From NCBI GenBank assembly GCA_029565395.1, contig JAKQOG010000178.1, positions 62,001 through 126,000 on the forward strand: a DNA stretch of 64,000 nucleotides. Direction: 5' to 3'. A program made the position numbers and the translations under genes. Source of the DNA: Candidatus Hydrogenedentota bacterium. GTDB taxonomy: Bacteria; Hydrogenedentota; Hydrogenedentia; Hydrogenedentales; CAILVY01. This document shows, one piece after another, positions 17,038 through 25,071 of the stretch (the stretch's first letter is position 1; every line of letters begins with the position of its first letter). The notes below the pieces were generated by a model that saw nothing but the letters and a program-made list of their open reading frames with translations, had not been told where the DNA came from and did not search any database.

Positions 17038-18039
17038 TTAAATGACAAGGGGAATATCGGACCGTTTCTCGCGAGTGACAAATTCAAACGCGGCGGAGTC
17101 CCGCGCGCGGTAGATCGCCTCGCGGATTCCGCCCCGGAGGATTTCCACGGTCATGTTCGACATTTTGGAGTTGTAACAGTATAAAAAGCTGCCGTCAGTG
17201 TCTTCATAGGTCACGCCGGCGAATTCGCTGAGAGCCGCGTCCACCCGTCCACGAAAAGTGAGGCCACGCTGGCGCGCTTCGAAGCTCCAGGCTTCCGGGC
17301 TATACTGTGCGCGGGCGCGCAACGCGTCAAAAAAGCCATTCACGTGATATTCGCGGCCATTGTAATAAAAGAAAAACGTGCTTAAGAGCGGTGTGCTCCC
17401 CGAATCGCCCCGGCGGCCCCGCGCGCTGATTCCATCAAAAACAAAATTTACAGGCGTGCCTTGTTCATCCACAAAGGTGTTGCAATGGCCCCAGGCCCAG
17501 GAATGGCCATTGCGCGCGCCTGCAAGATGTCCTTGCATGCCCGGGGCGTCATTCCATTCACATCGCTGCCCATCCACTTCGCTCCAACCGTTCCATCGGA
17601 GATCTTCAAAAACGGTCCATGTGGTATTTTTTACGAGCCCCATCCGTTGCAGCAGGCGCGGCACAAAATCGAAGGCCAGATCACGATGCGGGGTCAGTGT
17701 CAGATCCCAGGTAATGCGGTGATCCGCATTGTGAACCGCACCGCGGGTATGGGTGTTGCAAAATTCATTTTCACCAATTTGAAACGCTGCGTTGCCGGTC
17801 TCTTTAAAATCGTTCAGGCCATAGGTGTTTTTCACCCCCACTTTCAATGTGGCTGCATGTTTATCGAATGCAATCGCCCACGTTTCCGCAATGCGTTTTT
17901 GACCATCTCCGCTCATAAGCAGCGTGAACCGCAGCCACAGCGCCCGCCGGTGCGCGGGTTGGTTGAATTTCATGTACCACACTTCCTGCCACGGGCCTGT
18001 GGCGGGACGCAGGGGGTGATTGGTGATGGGGATGGTCAT
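17038..18039 (-). CDS. hypothetical protein, lipocalin/AttH-like beta fold
   Basis: A 333-residue protein without signal or membrane segments. It is rich in aromatic, beta-strand-like segments such as EVWYMKFNQPAHRRALWLRF, HSWAWGHCNTFVDEQG and FFFYYNGREYHVNGFF. The layout recalls the double lipocalin-like fold of AttH/hydroxyneurosporene hydratase proteins, but I am not certain. Its start overlaps the stop of the membrane-protein gene upstream (ATGA), so the two are co-translated. Function unknown. Confidence 0.4.
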   Translation of the reverse strand: MTIPITNHPLRPATGPWQEVWYMKFNQPAHRRALWLRFTLLMSGDGQKRIAETWAIAFDKHAATLKVGVKNTYGLNDFKETGNAAFQIGENEFCNTHTRGAVHNADHRITWDLTLTPHRDLAFDFVPRLLQRMGLVKNTTWTVFEDLRWNGWSEVDGQRCEWNDAPGMQGHLAGARNGHSWAWGHCNTFVDEQGTPVNFVFDGISARGRRGDSGSTPLLSTFFFYYNGREYHVNGFFDALRARAQYSPEAWSFEARQRGLTFRGRVDAALSEFAGVTYEDTDGSFLYCYNSKMSNMTVEILRGGIREAIYRARDSAAFEFVTREKRSDIPLVI

Positions 18040-18500
18040 GGCAATGAGGCGGGAGTCGATTCTGTTTGCTTTAACGCGCGAAACGCCTTCAGCGACATGT
18101 ACAGCACGATTAGAAAGATGGGAAAATCGGTGATGAATCCCGCCAAATATGCAAAATAGTGAACATCCACAATAAAAAAATAGAGATAACCGAGGCTGGA
18201 GCAGAGTTTCGAGGCAATTTGCACCCAGGCGAGAATTTTCGTTTGAGGCGACGCCGCAGCGCTGAACGCCAGAATGGTGAGCATAACCATCATGGACGTG
18301 GCCAGCGGGAGCCAGAAATATTCAGCACTGGGCGGAATGCTTTCAATGCCGCGAAACATCCGGGGCAGCAGATTCAAGATCCAGAATATCAACGACGGCG
18401 CAAAGAAAAAGCTGACCGCGCCCACTGCGTACATCGCGCCGAGAATCCGCATCATCAGTACATACCGGCTCACTGCCGGAGGATAATTCGTTTTGCTCAT
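18036..18500 (-). CDS. small four-helix membrane protein
   Basis: About 154 residues with four predicted membrane helices (LGAMYAVGAVSFFFAPSLIF; FWLPLATSMMVMLTILAFSA; a third near YLYFFIVDVHYFAYLAGF; a fourth near FPIFLIVLYMSLKA). The frame is open to 18596, but AAGGG nine bases before the ATG at 18500 marks the start. Its stop overlaps the start of the AttH-like gene, forming a two-gene operon. I do not recognise the family. Confidence 0.6.
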   Translation of the reverse strand: MSKTNYPPAVSRYVLMMRILGAMYAVGAVSFFFAPSLIFWILNLLPRMFRGIESIPPSAEYFWLPLATSMMVMLTILAFSAAASPQTKILAWVQIASKLCSSLGYLYFFIVDVHYFAYLAGFITDFPIFLIVLYMSLKAFRALKQTESTPASLP

Positions 18501-18581
18501 GAGCTTACCCTTCCATTGACATCCCCTATAGCATACCCCAAGCAGGGTGAATTTGCCTAAAACTTCCCTTCTTCCCCTAAA

Positions 18582-18661
18582 AAGTGGCTTGGGCATCCCT
18601 GCCCAAGTTCTTTTTCTTGCCCAAGCTCTCTATCTTGCCCAAGGATGGGCAAGCTACTTTT
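18582..18661. repeat. imperfect inverted repeat, TTGGGCAAG-type
   Basis: The left end reads AAAGTGGCTTGGGCATCC and the right end reads GGATGGGCAAGCTACTTT, near mirror images. CTTGCCCAAG occurs between and within them, so several alternative hairpins can form. It sits between two converging or tandem minus-strand units in a gene-free gap (18501-18669). It looks like a second family of intergenic palindromic element, distinct from the copies at 5455 and 19844, and may also act as a terminator. Confidence 0.7.
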
Positions 18662-18669
18662 GATTGCTT

Positions 18670-19146
18670 CTACCACCGCAAGCGGGGGCCGGTCGCGGGA
18701 TTGATGTGGCTCATCGGGGTGGAACGCCGGGTTTCCCGTAACGACGAAACCACGCCATGCATTCCGCTGGGTCCTGAGCCGATATATTCCATGCGGCTGA
18801 ATAAATCCTTCGAGGCATCCCCCAGCGAACGATACAAATCCAGATGGCAATAAATACAAAATTCCGAGTCTTCAATGGCCTTTCGCTGATTGCAGCGCAC
18901 GCATATCGCTTCATTGAACCGGCTGCGCTCCGCCATGTCCTCCACGGCGTCTTCCACCGCCTCGCGCGACATGCCGGAATACCGCGCAAAGTTATTGACG
19001 ATCCGCGCTTCCCGCAGCTTGTTGAGCGCATCGTCTTTGGAATCTTCTCCGGAACACACCCGGCATAAAGCGCGGCCAGGCTCCATCTGAATCAGGCGCC
19101 CGCACTTCTTGCAACGCCCTATGTCAAGATCTTCCAATCTGGCCAT
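18670..19146 (-). CDS. zinc-ribbon protein of unknown function
   Basis: About 158 residues. The N-terminal CKKCGRLIQMEPGRALCRVC and the later CVRCNQRKAIEDSEFCIYC each form a four-cysteine zinc ribbon (CxxC...CxxC). A helical stretch with ALNKLREARIVNNFARYSGM lies between them. The frame opens at 19179, but GAGG seven to eight bases before the ATG at 19146 is the better start. It overlaps the 3' end of coaE by 23 bases and is probably co-transcribed with it. A nucleic-acid or protein-binding role is likely; no family is recognised. Confidence 0.6.
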   Translation of the reverse strand: MARLEDLDIGRCKKCGRLIQMEPGRALCRVCSGEDSKDDALNKLREARIVNNFARYSGMSREAVEDAVEDMAERSRFNEAICVRCNQRKAIEDSEFCIYCHLDLYRSLGDASKDLFSRMEYIGSGPSGMHGVVSSLRETRRSTPMSHINPATGPRLRW

Positions 19147-19732
19147 GTATCGCCTCTGCAATGGCGTCCACCTGCGCATGCAGCGCCTCGATGGAGCCGT
19201 CGTTATTAATCACCCAATCCGCCAGCGCCCGCTTGGACTCCGGCGGCGTCTGCGCGGCGATGCGCCGTTTCACTTCTTCTTCATCAATGCCGCGCATGGC
19301 GGTGAGCCTCCGGATGCGTTCCGCTTCCGGACACACCACCAGGATGAAACCTTTGAGCCATGGCTCGCGAACACCGCCTTCGCCCAGCAGCGCCGCGTCG
19401 ATAATCACGGCATGCCGTCCCTCCGCCTCCAGTGCCGCGCACCGCCGTGCGATTTCCTCAAAGATCGCCGGATGCACCACCGCATTCAATTTCATCCGCG
19501 CGTCCGCATCGCGGAACACCACCGCGCTTAATTTCTCGCGATCAATTTTACCACAAGAAAGAATAGTTTGTCCGAACGCCGCAATGATTTTTTGTTCCGC
19601 CGCCCCGCCCGGCGCAATCACCTCATGCCCGATCACATCCGCGTCAATGACCGGAATGCCCCGCGCGATGAATCGCCGCGCGGCTTCGGATTTTCCGCTG
19701 CCGGTGCCGCCTGTCAATCCATAGAGGTCCAT
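19124..19732 (-). CDS. coaE: dephospho-CoA kinase
   Basis: Phosphorylates the ribose 3'-hydroxyl of dephospho-CoA, the last step of coenzyme A synthesis. About 202 residues from MDLYGLTGGTGSGKSEAARR, with the P-loop GTGSGKS and the following IPVIDADVIGHEV substrate block; the lid region includes RLTAMRGIDEEEVKRRI. Length fits the family. The frame is open to 19765, but family alignment places the start at MDLYGLTG. It precedes the zinc-ribbon gene. Confidence 0.92.
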   Translation of the reverse strand: MDLYGLTGGTGSGKSEAARRFIARGIPVIDADVIGHEVIAPGGAAEQKIIAAFGQTILSCGKIDREKLSAVVFRDADARMKLNAVVHPAIFEEIARRCAALEAEGRHAVIIDAALLGEGGVREPWLKGFILVVCPEAERIRRLTAMRGIDEEEVKRRIAAQTPPESKRALADWVINNDGSIEALHAQVDAIAEAIHGQIGRS

Positions 19733-19843
19733 ACTTGAGTTTACCTTCCCTTGAATCATAGGCAAGTTCTATGCAGAAGTACAATGTTTCAACGCGAAAC
19801 AAAATTATGAACACTGGTTGTTTTTCTGCTTCTGTAACTGCAT

Positions 19844-19950
19844 GGGAGGGCGAGGCTCCCGCCGAGCCGTCAGACAAGATCGGGATCATGGTATTATAAT
19901 AACGAATTTGGATGTTATGTCTTACGGCTCGGCGGGAGCCTCGCCCTCCC
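19844..19950. repeat. palindromic repeat, copy 2 (26-bp arms)
   Basis: The 26-base left arm (19844-19869) begins GGGAGGGCGAGGCTCCCGCC and the right arm (19925-19950) is its exact reverse complement. It matches copy 1 (5455-5564) except for a compensated C/T change in both arms, and shares ACAAGATCGGGA in its centre. It is the main structure in the gene-free stretch 19733-20106, between coaE and the WG-repeat gene; I see nothing else there. Confidence 0.9.
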
Positions 19951-20106
19951 GTGCTCTCTCTTTTTGCTTTGAATTGAGGCCAAAGACGACCGCAGGCATG
20001 CAATAAAGGGGCGGCACATATTCCCATGAAAAATGACTTGCTTCACCAAGTGGAAGCGAAGAAGGCATATACAATAAACTAAAAAACAAGCAAAGAGCGT
20101 CCGCAG

Positions 20107-21198
20107 TTACAGTCTGAAAAAGTACCATGAAAGGAAATCAAAAATATACGAATGGCAGCTAACGATGGCTGTTCCTCCGTAAAAAGGAGTTACGGCCGAA
20201 TATTTTGGCGGGATGACAAAAGTACCAGTTTTGTCAATATAGCCCCATCTAGTCGATTTTCTATAGCCGATACTTGCCGCTGCCAACCCTTCAGAAAACT
20301 CATCAGCCGAGGAACACTGATGTTGAATCACCATATTGCCGGTCTTATCAATATACCCGCTTTTGGAGCCCTCATCTGTGTTCACTCTTACCGAAGCCAG
20401 CCCTTCCGAAAATTCTCTAGCCATGTGAAATTTGGGTTGAATAGCCCATTGGCCTGCATGATCGATGTATCCAGATTTCTCTCTCCTATATTTTCCGTCC
20501 TCCTTGTTCTTTCCCCCTTCAAGTGATGCTGCGGCAAGTCCTTCCGAGAAAGACGATGCACAAGCATATTGGGCCGGGAGAACGAACTTCCCCTGCTTGT
20601 CAATGAATCCCGTCTTACCGTCTTTTTCCACTGCTGCAAGACCTTCGGAAAATGATCGGGCATAATCAAATTGTGGGGGGATCACCCATGCTCCTGTTTT
20701 GTCTATATATCCCCAGCGCTTGAAGGAAAATCCACCGCTGCTCACTTGACGGGTTTCCGTGGCAATAGCGGCAAGACCTTCTGAAAATGTCCCTGCCGAA
20801 TATGCTGGACATATCTCAAATTTTATTTGTCCATCTTTGTCTATGTAATATGCAACATCGCTATGGAGAAAGCATATAGGATTTAGCCCTTCTTTGAATT
20901 CATAGTTACTACGGTCGTCCATCCACATTAACATCGCGACTTTGTAATTTCCGTTCCTGTCCATACTATAGTGCATGTAATCCGGGAATAATTGTTTTCC
21001 ATGTGGGATACGGCGTATCGCCTCAATGTACGCCTTACTAAGTGTTACAGTGGGCATGGGCACGATTTTTCCGGTGCGATCAATGGCAATGGGATTCATG
21101 GGATAGAGATCAAGACCGGCTAGAATAACAAGCAACAAGACAACCCCGATAATGAACCGGACTTTTTTGTGTTTTTTGCTGATGCCAGAAAACTTCAT
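20107..21198 (-). CDS. membrane-anchored WG-repeat protein
   Basis: A 363-residue protein. Residues ~13-30 form one membrane helix or uncleaved signal (VRFIIGVVLLLVILAGLDLY). The rest is a run of about six WG repeats of the form YIDKTGxxVIPPxF...FSEGLAA, each ~45 residues, with copies near WGYIDKTGAWVIPPQF, TGFIDKQGKFVLPAQY, SGYIDHAGQWAIQPKF, SGYIDKTGNMVIQ and WGYIDKTGTFVIPPKY. WG repeats make beta-rich scaffolds of unclear function. It is probably anchored in the inner membrane with the repeats outside. AT content is higher than in the surroundings. Confidence 0.85.
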   Translation of the reverse strand: MKFSGISKKHKKVRFIIGVVLLLVILAGLDLYPMNPIAIDRTGKIVPMPTVTLSKAYIEAIRRIPHGKQLFPDYMHYSMDRNGNYKVAMLMWMDDRSNYEFKEGLNPICFLHSDVAYYIDKDGQIKFEICPAYSAGTFSEGLAAIATETRQVSSGGFSFKRWGYIDKTGAWVIPPQFDYARSFSEGLAAVEKDGKTGFIDKQGKFVLPAQYACASSFSEGLAAASLEGGKNKEDGKYRREKSGYIDHAGQWAIQPKFHMAREFSEGLASVRVNTDEGSKSGYIDKTGNMVIQHQCSSADEFSEGLAAASIGYRKSTRWGYIDKTGTFVIPPKYSAVTPFYGGTAIVSCHSYIFDFLSWYFFRL

Positions 21199-21445
21199 AT
21201 TTACGCACCTTTCACCCGTGCCTTCGCCACCATTTTGGGCATATCCGCAGAATAGCCATCGGGAGCATAACGTTGTCTTTACTATAGTCTAATAATTCGG
21301 TGTGCAGGGTTCAATAAAATAGTGCAACTTGGGAATGAGTTGTCATGAACCTTGGGTATGAGCCGAATGCGCCGTACTTGATTCTTTTGCGCGGGTGGTG
21401 TTGAATACGGGTTGGACGTCAACGATTGGAACGAGGAGAAACGGC

Positions 21446-22393
21446 ATGCGCGCACTGGTATACGACGGCGAATTGAAAGTTCGCGAGGTGCCCATGCCCA
21501 AGCCAGGACCAGGCGAGGCGTTGATTAAGGTGTTGTCCGCGGGGGTATGCAAAACGGACGTGGAAATCCTGCACGGGTATATGAATTACATGGGGATTCC
21601 CGGGCATGAGTTTGTGGGCATGGTGGAAGACGCGCCCACCAAGGCGTACATTGGCAAACGCGTGGTGGGCGAAATCAATTGCGTCTGCCACCAATGCCAC
21701 TATTGCCTGATGGAGATGCCGCGGCATTGTCTCAACCGCACCGTACTGGGCATCGCGGGGCGCGAGGGCGCCTTCGCGGAATATCTTACGCTCCCGGAGG
21801 AAAACCTGCATCTGGCGCCGGGTAGTGTTCGCGATGATGTGCTGGCATTCACGGAGCCGGTGGCGGCGGCGTTTCGCATCACGGAGCAAATCCCCATTAC
21901 CACTGCGGACCGTATTGTGGTGCTGGGCGACGGAAAACTCGGTCAGTTGGTGGCGCAGGTGCTCTGGCTGTATTCCAAGAATTTAGTGTGCGTGGGAAAA
22001 CACGAATGGAAAATGGAACTGCTCAACCGCCTGGGCATCGCCACCGCGCACAAGAGTGATCCGCTGGAACGCGGCGCGGATATCGTGGTGGAAGCCACAG
22101 GATCGCATGATGGTTTCGCGCGCGCGCTCGAATTGGTCCGCCCGGAAGGAACTATTATTCTTAAAACGACCACCACGCATCCGACGGCGCTGGAATTCAG
22201 CCAGCCGGTGGTCAATGAGGTGAAAATCATTGGTTCGCGCTGCGGCCCCTTCCGGCCCGCACTGGAGGCATTAAGCATGGGAAACGTGGAAGTACGCCCC
22301 ATGATCAGCGCCGACTTCGACCTGCGCGACGCCGTCGCAGCGATGATCCGCGCGCAGGATGCGGATGTGTTAAAAATCATTCTGCATATGTGA
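21446..22393 (+). CDS. zinc-dependent MDR alcohol/polyol dehydrogenase
   Basis: About 315 residues of the medium-chain dehydrogenase family. The catalytic zinc ligands are in AGVCKTDVEI and GHEFVG. A cysteine-rich structural zinc loop is visible as CVCHQCHYCLMEMPRHC. The Rossmann domain contains RIVVLGDGKLGQLVAQV. AGGAG upstream of the ATG at 21446 fixes the start; the longer frame from 21395 lacks one. The next gene is a TIM-barrel isomerase 76 bases on, so the pair may work in sugar or inositol breakdown. Substrate unknown. Confidence 0.85.
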   Translation: MRALVYDGELKVREVPMPKPGPGEALIKVLSAGVCKTDVEILHGYMNYMGIPGHEFVGMVEDAPTKAYIGKRVVGEINCVCHQCHYCLMEMPRHCLNRTVLGIAGREGAFAEYLTLPEENLHLAPGSVRDDVLAFTEPVAAAFRITEQIPITTADRIVVLGDGKLGQLVAQVLWLYSKNLVCVGKHEWKMELLNRLGIATAHKSDPLERGADIVVEATGSHDGFARALELVRPEGTIILKTTTTHPTALEFSQPVVNEVKIIGSRCGPFRPALEALSMGNVEVRPMISADFDLRDAVAAMIRAQDADVLKIILHM

Positions 22394-22469
22394 ATTATAT
22401 ATTCTTGGGAAGACGCCTGTCCGTGTGATACGATGCCCGGTCTTTATTAGTCCATAGGAGAGAATAACC

Positions 22470-23303
22470 ATGTACGTAGGAATGTTAACCGGCCCCTTTG
22501 GCGGGGAATCACTGGAAAACGTGCTGGATTTCGCGGAATCCGCTTCTATTTCACATCTGGAAGTAATCGCCCATCCCGGCAGCAAGCACATTGATCCGGC
22601 CACACTAACCGCCACGCGTATCAAGGAGATCCGGTGCGCCCTGGAAGACCGGATACTGGAAATCAGTTCGCTCGCCTACTACACCTGCGACCTCACATGT
22701 CCGGGAAAAATGAAAGCGGTTCAAGCGCACACCATTAAAACGATTGATGCGGCGGCCAAACTGGGTGTGCCCGTGGTATGCATGCTCTCCGGGTTTCCCG
22801 CTCCCGGCATGAGCAAGCTTGAAACTATCCAAAAAGTGCTGCCGAAGGCCTTCAAGCCCATTCTGGCCCACGCACGCAAGAAAGGCATTAAAATCGCCCT
22901 CGAAAACTACTTTGAAACCTGTTTGCAGGGCATTGATACCTTCGAAGCGATGTTCGAGGCCATCCCAGACGACCATTTCGGCCTCAACTATGACCCGTCA
23001 CATCTTTTTCACCAGGAATGCGATCATTTACTCCCCCTCTCCATGTTCAAACACCGTATTTTCCACACCCATGCCAAAGACACCCTGGTGAACCGAGCAC
23101 TGCGCGCTAAAGTAGGCATTTATGCGGGGGGGTGGTGGCGGTATGTCATTCCAGGCTTGGGAAACATCGACTGGGGTGAGTATATCAGCCATTTGCGCAT
23201 GAACGGCTACAACGGCGTGCTCAGCATCGAGCATGAAGACTGTGCCCAGGGCCGAGAGGAAGGCTTTTTGCACGGGGCATGGTTCCTGGAGCAATTCTGC
23301 TGA
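22470..23303 (+). CDS. TIM-barrel sugar isomerase/epimerase-like protein
   Basis: A 277-residue xylose-isomerase-like TIM barrel (AP endonuclease 2 superfamily). Metal-binding residues typical of the group are in IALENYFETC, FGLNYDPSHLFHQ, FHTHAKDTLV and VLSIEHED. This family interconverts keto and aldo sugars or 2-keto-inositols. GGAGAG precedes the ATG. It follows an MDR dehydrogenase on the same strand, suggesting a short carbohydrate pathway; substrate not assigned. Confidence 0.82.
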   Translation: MYVGMLTGPFGGESLENVLDFAESASISHLEVIAHPGSKHIDPATLTATRIKEIRCALEDRILEISSLAYYTCDLTCPGKMKAVQAHTIKTIDAAAKLGVPVVCMLSGFPAPGMSKLETIQKVLPKAFKPILAHARKKGIKIALENYFETCLQGIDTFEAMFEAIPDDHFGLNYDPSHLFHQECDHLLPLSMFKHRIFHTHAKDTLVNRALRAKVGIYAGGWWRYVIPGLGNIDWGEYISHLRMNGYNGVLSIEHEDCAQGREEGFLHGAWFLEQFC

Positions 23304-23434
23304 AGAACTGAGTTGATGTCGGCGAGCCAGCCTGTAAACCGAACCCATTTGCTGCAAACGGATCCTAAACCAGACACGGGGGATGTATCCCACATTGTTC
23401 ATGTCTTAAAAAAAACACCGCAGGGCTCCCGACA

Positions 23435-23908
23435 CTAGCGTTTGGACGCAGGGCGCGAGGCTTGTTTTAGTGCCCGGCTAAGCTCCCGCTGGGTTTCACG
23501 CTCTTTGATGGACTCCCGCTTATCAAAGCTCTGTTTGCCCTTGCACAGTCCCAATTCCACCTTCACAATCCCATCCTTGAAATATACCCGCAGGGGAATC
23601 AGGGTCAGTCCCTTTTCCTCCACCCGCTGACCCAGCTTCAAGATTTGCTGCTTGTGCATCAATAGCCGCCGCCGCCGTTCCGGCGAATGATTGTAAATGT
23701 TCCCATGATCATACGGCTCGATATGGGCTCCGATCAGATAGGCCTGGCCTTCCTCAATATCCGCGTAGGAGTCCTTCAGGGTCATGCTCCCATGCACCCG
23801 CAGGGATTTCACCTCCGTGCCCACTAACTCGATGCCCGCCTCAAGCCGATCCAGCACCGAATAGTCCCGGCCCGCCCGGCGGTTATGTACAATGATTTTT
23901 TCGCTCAT
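23435..23908 (-). CDS. smpB: SsrA-binding protein
   Basis: Binds tmRNA and delivers it to stalled ribosomes for trans-translation. The 157 residues include the full family pattern: IIVHNRRAGRDYSVLDRLEA, EVKSLRVHGSMTLKDSYADI, HIEPYDHGNIYNHSPERRRR and the basic C-terminal helix with KGKQSFDKRESIKERETQRE. I searched the flanks for ssrA and did not find its 5' or tag-coding pattern, so tmRNA is probably elsewhere. Confidence 0.96.
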   Translation of the reverse strand: MSEKIIVHNRRAGRDYSVLDRLEAGIELVGTEVKSLRVHGSMTLKDSYADIEEGQAYLIGAHIEPYDHGNIYNHSPERRRRLLMHKQQILKLGQRVEEKGLTLIPLRVYFKDGIVKVELGLCKGKQSFDKRESIKERETQRELSRALKQASRPASKR

Positions 23909-23986
23909 GTCTTTGCTCGCTTCAACAGGATAATTATACGTGACTTTGGTGATCGAATCCCAAGTTCGATTCGCGGCAAAAGGCGC

Positions 23987-24015
23987 TTGACATTTTGTGC
24001 GATCAAGTCTAGCAT
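23987..24015 (+). promoter_or_regulatory. candidate promoter for the micro-membrane genes
   Basis: TTGACA (23987-23992) and TAGCAT (24010-24015) are 17 bases apart and lie 32 bases before the 24047 GTG. Only the -10 departs from consensus. It would drive the two small membrane-protein genes. Confidence 0.5.
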
Positions 24016-24046
24016 TGTTTCATGCCTGAAGAAAGGAGGTGAGCTT

Positions 24047-24169
24047 GTGGATATTTTCGATACAACTAACCCGCTATCAATTCTGTTGTGGTTCTTACTG
24101 TGGCCGATTTTACTGATTGTGCAACTTGCGGGAGGTGATCTAAACGACCTGTTCAACTTCGACAAGTAA
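24047..24169 (+). CDS. 40-residue membrane miniprotein
   Basis: GTG start with a perfect AAAGGAGGTGAG ribosome-binding site just upstream. The product is 40 residues: a short polar head (DIFDTTNP), one very hydrophobic helix (LSILLWFLLWPILLIVQLAG) and an acidic tail (DLNDLFNFDK). The frame is open further upstream into smpB, but those codons lack a good start. No family is recognised. A second, shorter hydrophobic gene follows 58 bases on with its own strong ribosome-binding site, so this is unlikely to be chance. It could be a regulatory miniprotein of a membrane complex or a toxin-like peptide. Confidence 0.6.
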   Translation: MDIFDTTNPLSILLWFLLWPILLIVQLAGGDLNDLFNFDK

Positions 24170-24227
24170 AAGAACGGTCAGACTCCACCAAAAGGTGGAA
24201 GAACACAAAGTGAAGGAGGAAAAAGAA

Positions 24228-24299
24228 ATGGATATGTGGTTGAAGATCCTGTTAAGCATTTTGCTGTTCCCCATTGGCCTGATTGCCTGGGCTTTCTAG
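24228..24299 (+). CDS. 23-residue membrane miniprotein
   Basis: ATG preceded by AAGGAGG, stop TAG at 24297. The product, MDMWLKILLSILLFPIGLIA plus three residues, is a single membrane helix with a lysine near the N end. TCCACC...GGTGGA forms a small hairpin between this gene and the one before. It is too short for ordinary gene finders. Evidence is the ribosome-binding site, the hydrophobic pattern and the tandem with the 40-residue gene; function unknown. Confidence 0.5.
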   Translation: MDMWLKILLSILLFPIGLIAWAF

Positions 24300-24649
24300 G
24301 GAAATCATTTCAGGGCTCATCCACTGCCACTAGGGATTATGGGGTATAATCCAGAAAATGAGCTGTAGCAGATGCGAAATGTCATGTACTAAAAGAAAGA
24401 GGGGGGACGCCGAGTTCCCCCTCCTAAAATCATTTCGTTCGGTTTCTACTCTGAATTATAGGGGCTGGGGATAGGGGGATAGTGAAGAAAAGGCGAAAAG
24501 CTTCTTGAATTGGGAAAGAAACCTGTGGTACAACCTCTCCGAGAATAGATAATTACATGGAATCATTAAAGTTTATCCCGATTTTGCCGATATATAGGGA
24601 TAAGCGATAAAAGAACACGAAGACAGGCTTGACCTGAGGAGAGTGCTAT
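24300..24649. other. gene-free stretch between micro-genes and flgM
   Basis: Contains a short palindrome GGATTATGGGGTATAATCC (24334-24352), a GGGGGA...TCCCCC dyad near 24410-24425, and the sigma-28 promoter at 24567-24593. A 38-codon frame from 24358 encodes a Cys-rich peptide but lacks a ribosome-binding site, so I do not call it. Confidence 0.5.
24567..24593 (+). promoter_or_regulatory. sigma-28 (FliA-type) promoter of flgM
   Basis: TAAAGTTT (24567-24574), exactly 11 bases, then GCCGATAT (24586-24593). The enteric FliA consensus is TAAAGTTT-N11-GCCGATAA, so 15 of 16 positions match with exact spacing. It lies 56 bases before the flgM-like ATG, which is itself an anti-sigma-28 gene, so both signals support each other. 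Confidence 0.88.
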
Positions 24650-24970
24650 ATGGTTGGTATACAAGGACTTGGCGGCGTTCCAGAGCCGAAGTCTGGACGG
24701 CCAGCCAAAGTACGCGATGAGCGCGAAATCGGTTCACGAGATGGTGGCGAATCAGGCGGAAAAGTCCTGGAAGCCAAAGACGGTGTCTTGATTAGCAGCG
24801 AAGCGCGCGCAGCGGCAGAATTATCCAGAATTGTCCAAATGACAAAAGCCCAGGAGACAGCCCGGGCCGACAAGATTGCGGCGGCCAAAGAACGTCTCGA
24901 CCGGGGCGAGTATAAGAATCCCGAAGTGGTCGCCAAAGTGGCCGACCGCGTGATGAAATATCTCGTTTAA
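24650..24970 (+). CDS. flgM: FlgM-like anti-sigma-28 factor
   Basis: A 106-residue, mostly polar protein. The first ~50 residues are Gly/Lys/Glu-rich and probably disordered, as in FlgM. The C-terminal half (VLISSEARAAAELSRIV, then DKIAAAKERLDRGEYKNPEV and VAKVADRVMKYL) fits the FlgM sigma-binding helices, including the G-E-Y turn. FlgM binds FliA until the flagellar hook is complete and is then exported. GAGGAGAG precedes the ATG and a near-perfect sigma-28 promoter lies upstream. No other flagellar gene is in the window. A strong hairpin terminator follows. Confidence 0.8.
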   Translation: MVGIQGLGGVPEPKSGRPAKVRDEREIGSRDGGESGGKVLEAKDGVLISSEARAAAELSRIVQMTKAQETARADKIAAAKERLDRGEYKNPEVVAKVADRVMKYLV

Positions 24971-24995
24971 CCCATTTCCTTACAGTGATTTACGC

Positions 24996-25020
24996 AAGCA
25001 CGCCTGCACGGCGTGCTTTT
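24996..25020 (+). terminator. Rho-independent terminator after flgM
   Basis: AAGCACGCC, loop TGCAC, GGCGTGCTT, then TTCT. A nine-base-pair GC-rich stem ending in T residues, 26 bases after the flgM stop. Confidence 0.85.
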
Positions 25021-25071
25021 CTATTCGTGGTTTGGTATAACATCATTAAATCCAATCCGTGAAAGCACGTT

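Noticed and set aside
23950-23985. TTCGATTC sequence resembling a tRNA T-loop
   Set aside because: The flanking five-base stems do not pair and no acceptor or anticodon arm is present.
24358-24474. 38-codon Cys-rich frame (MSCSRCEMSCTKRK)
   Set aside because: No ribosome-binding site and it passes through a GGGGGA/TCCCCC dyad; too weak to call.
23300-24650. Possible ssrA (tmRNA) beside smpB
   Set aside because: No GGGG-type 5' end, tag-coding frame or 3' CCA region could be found.
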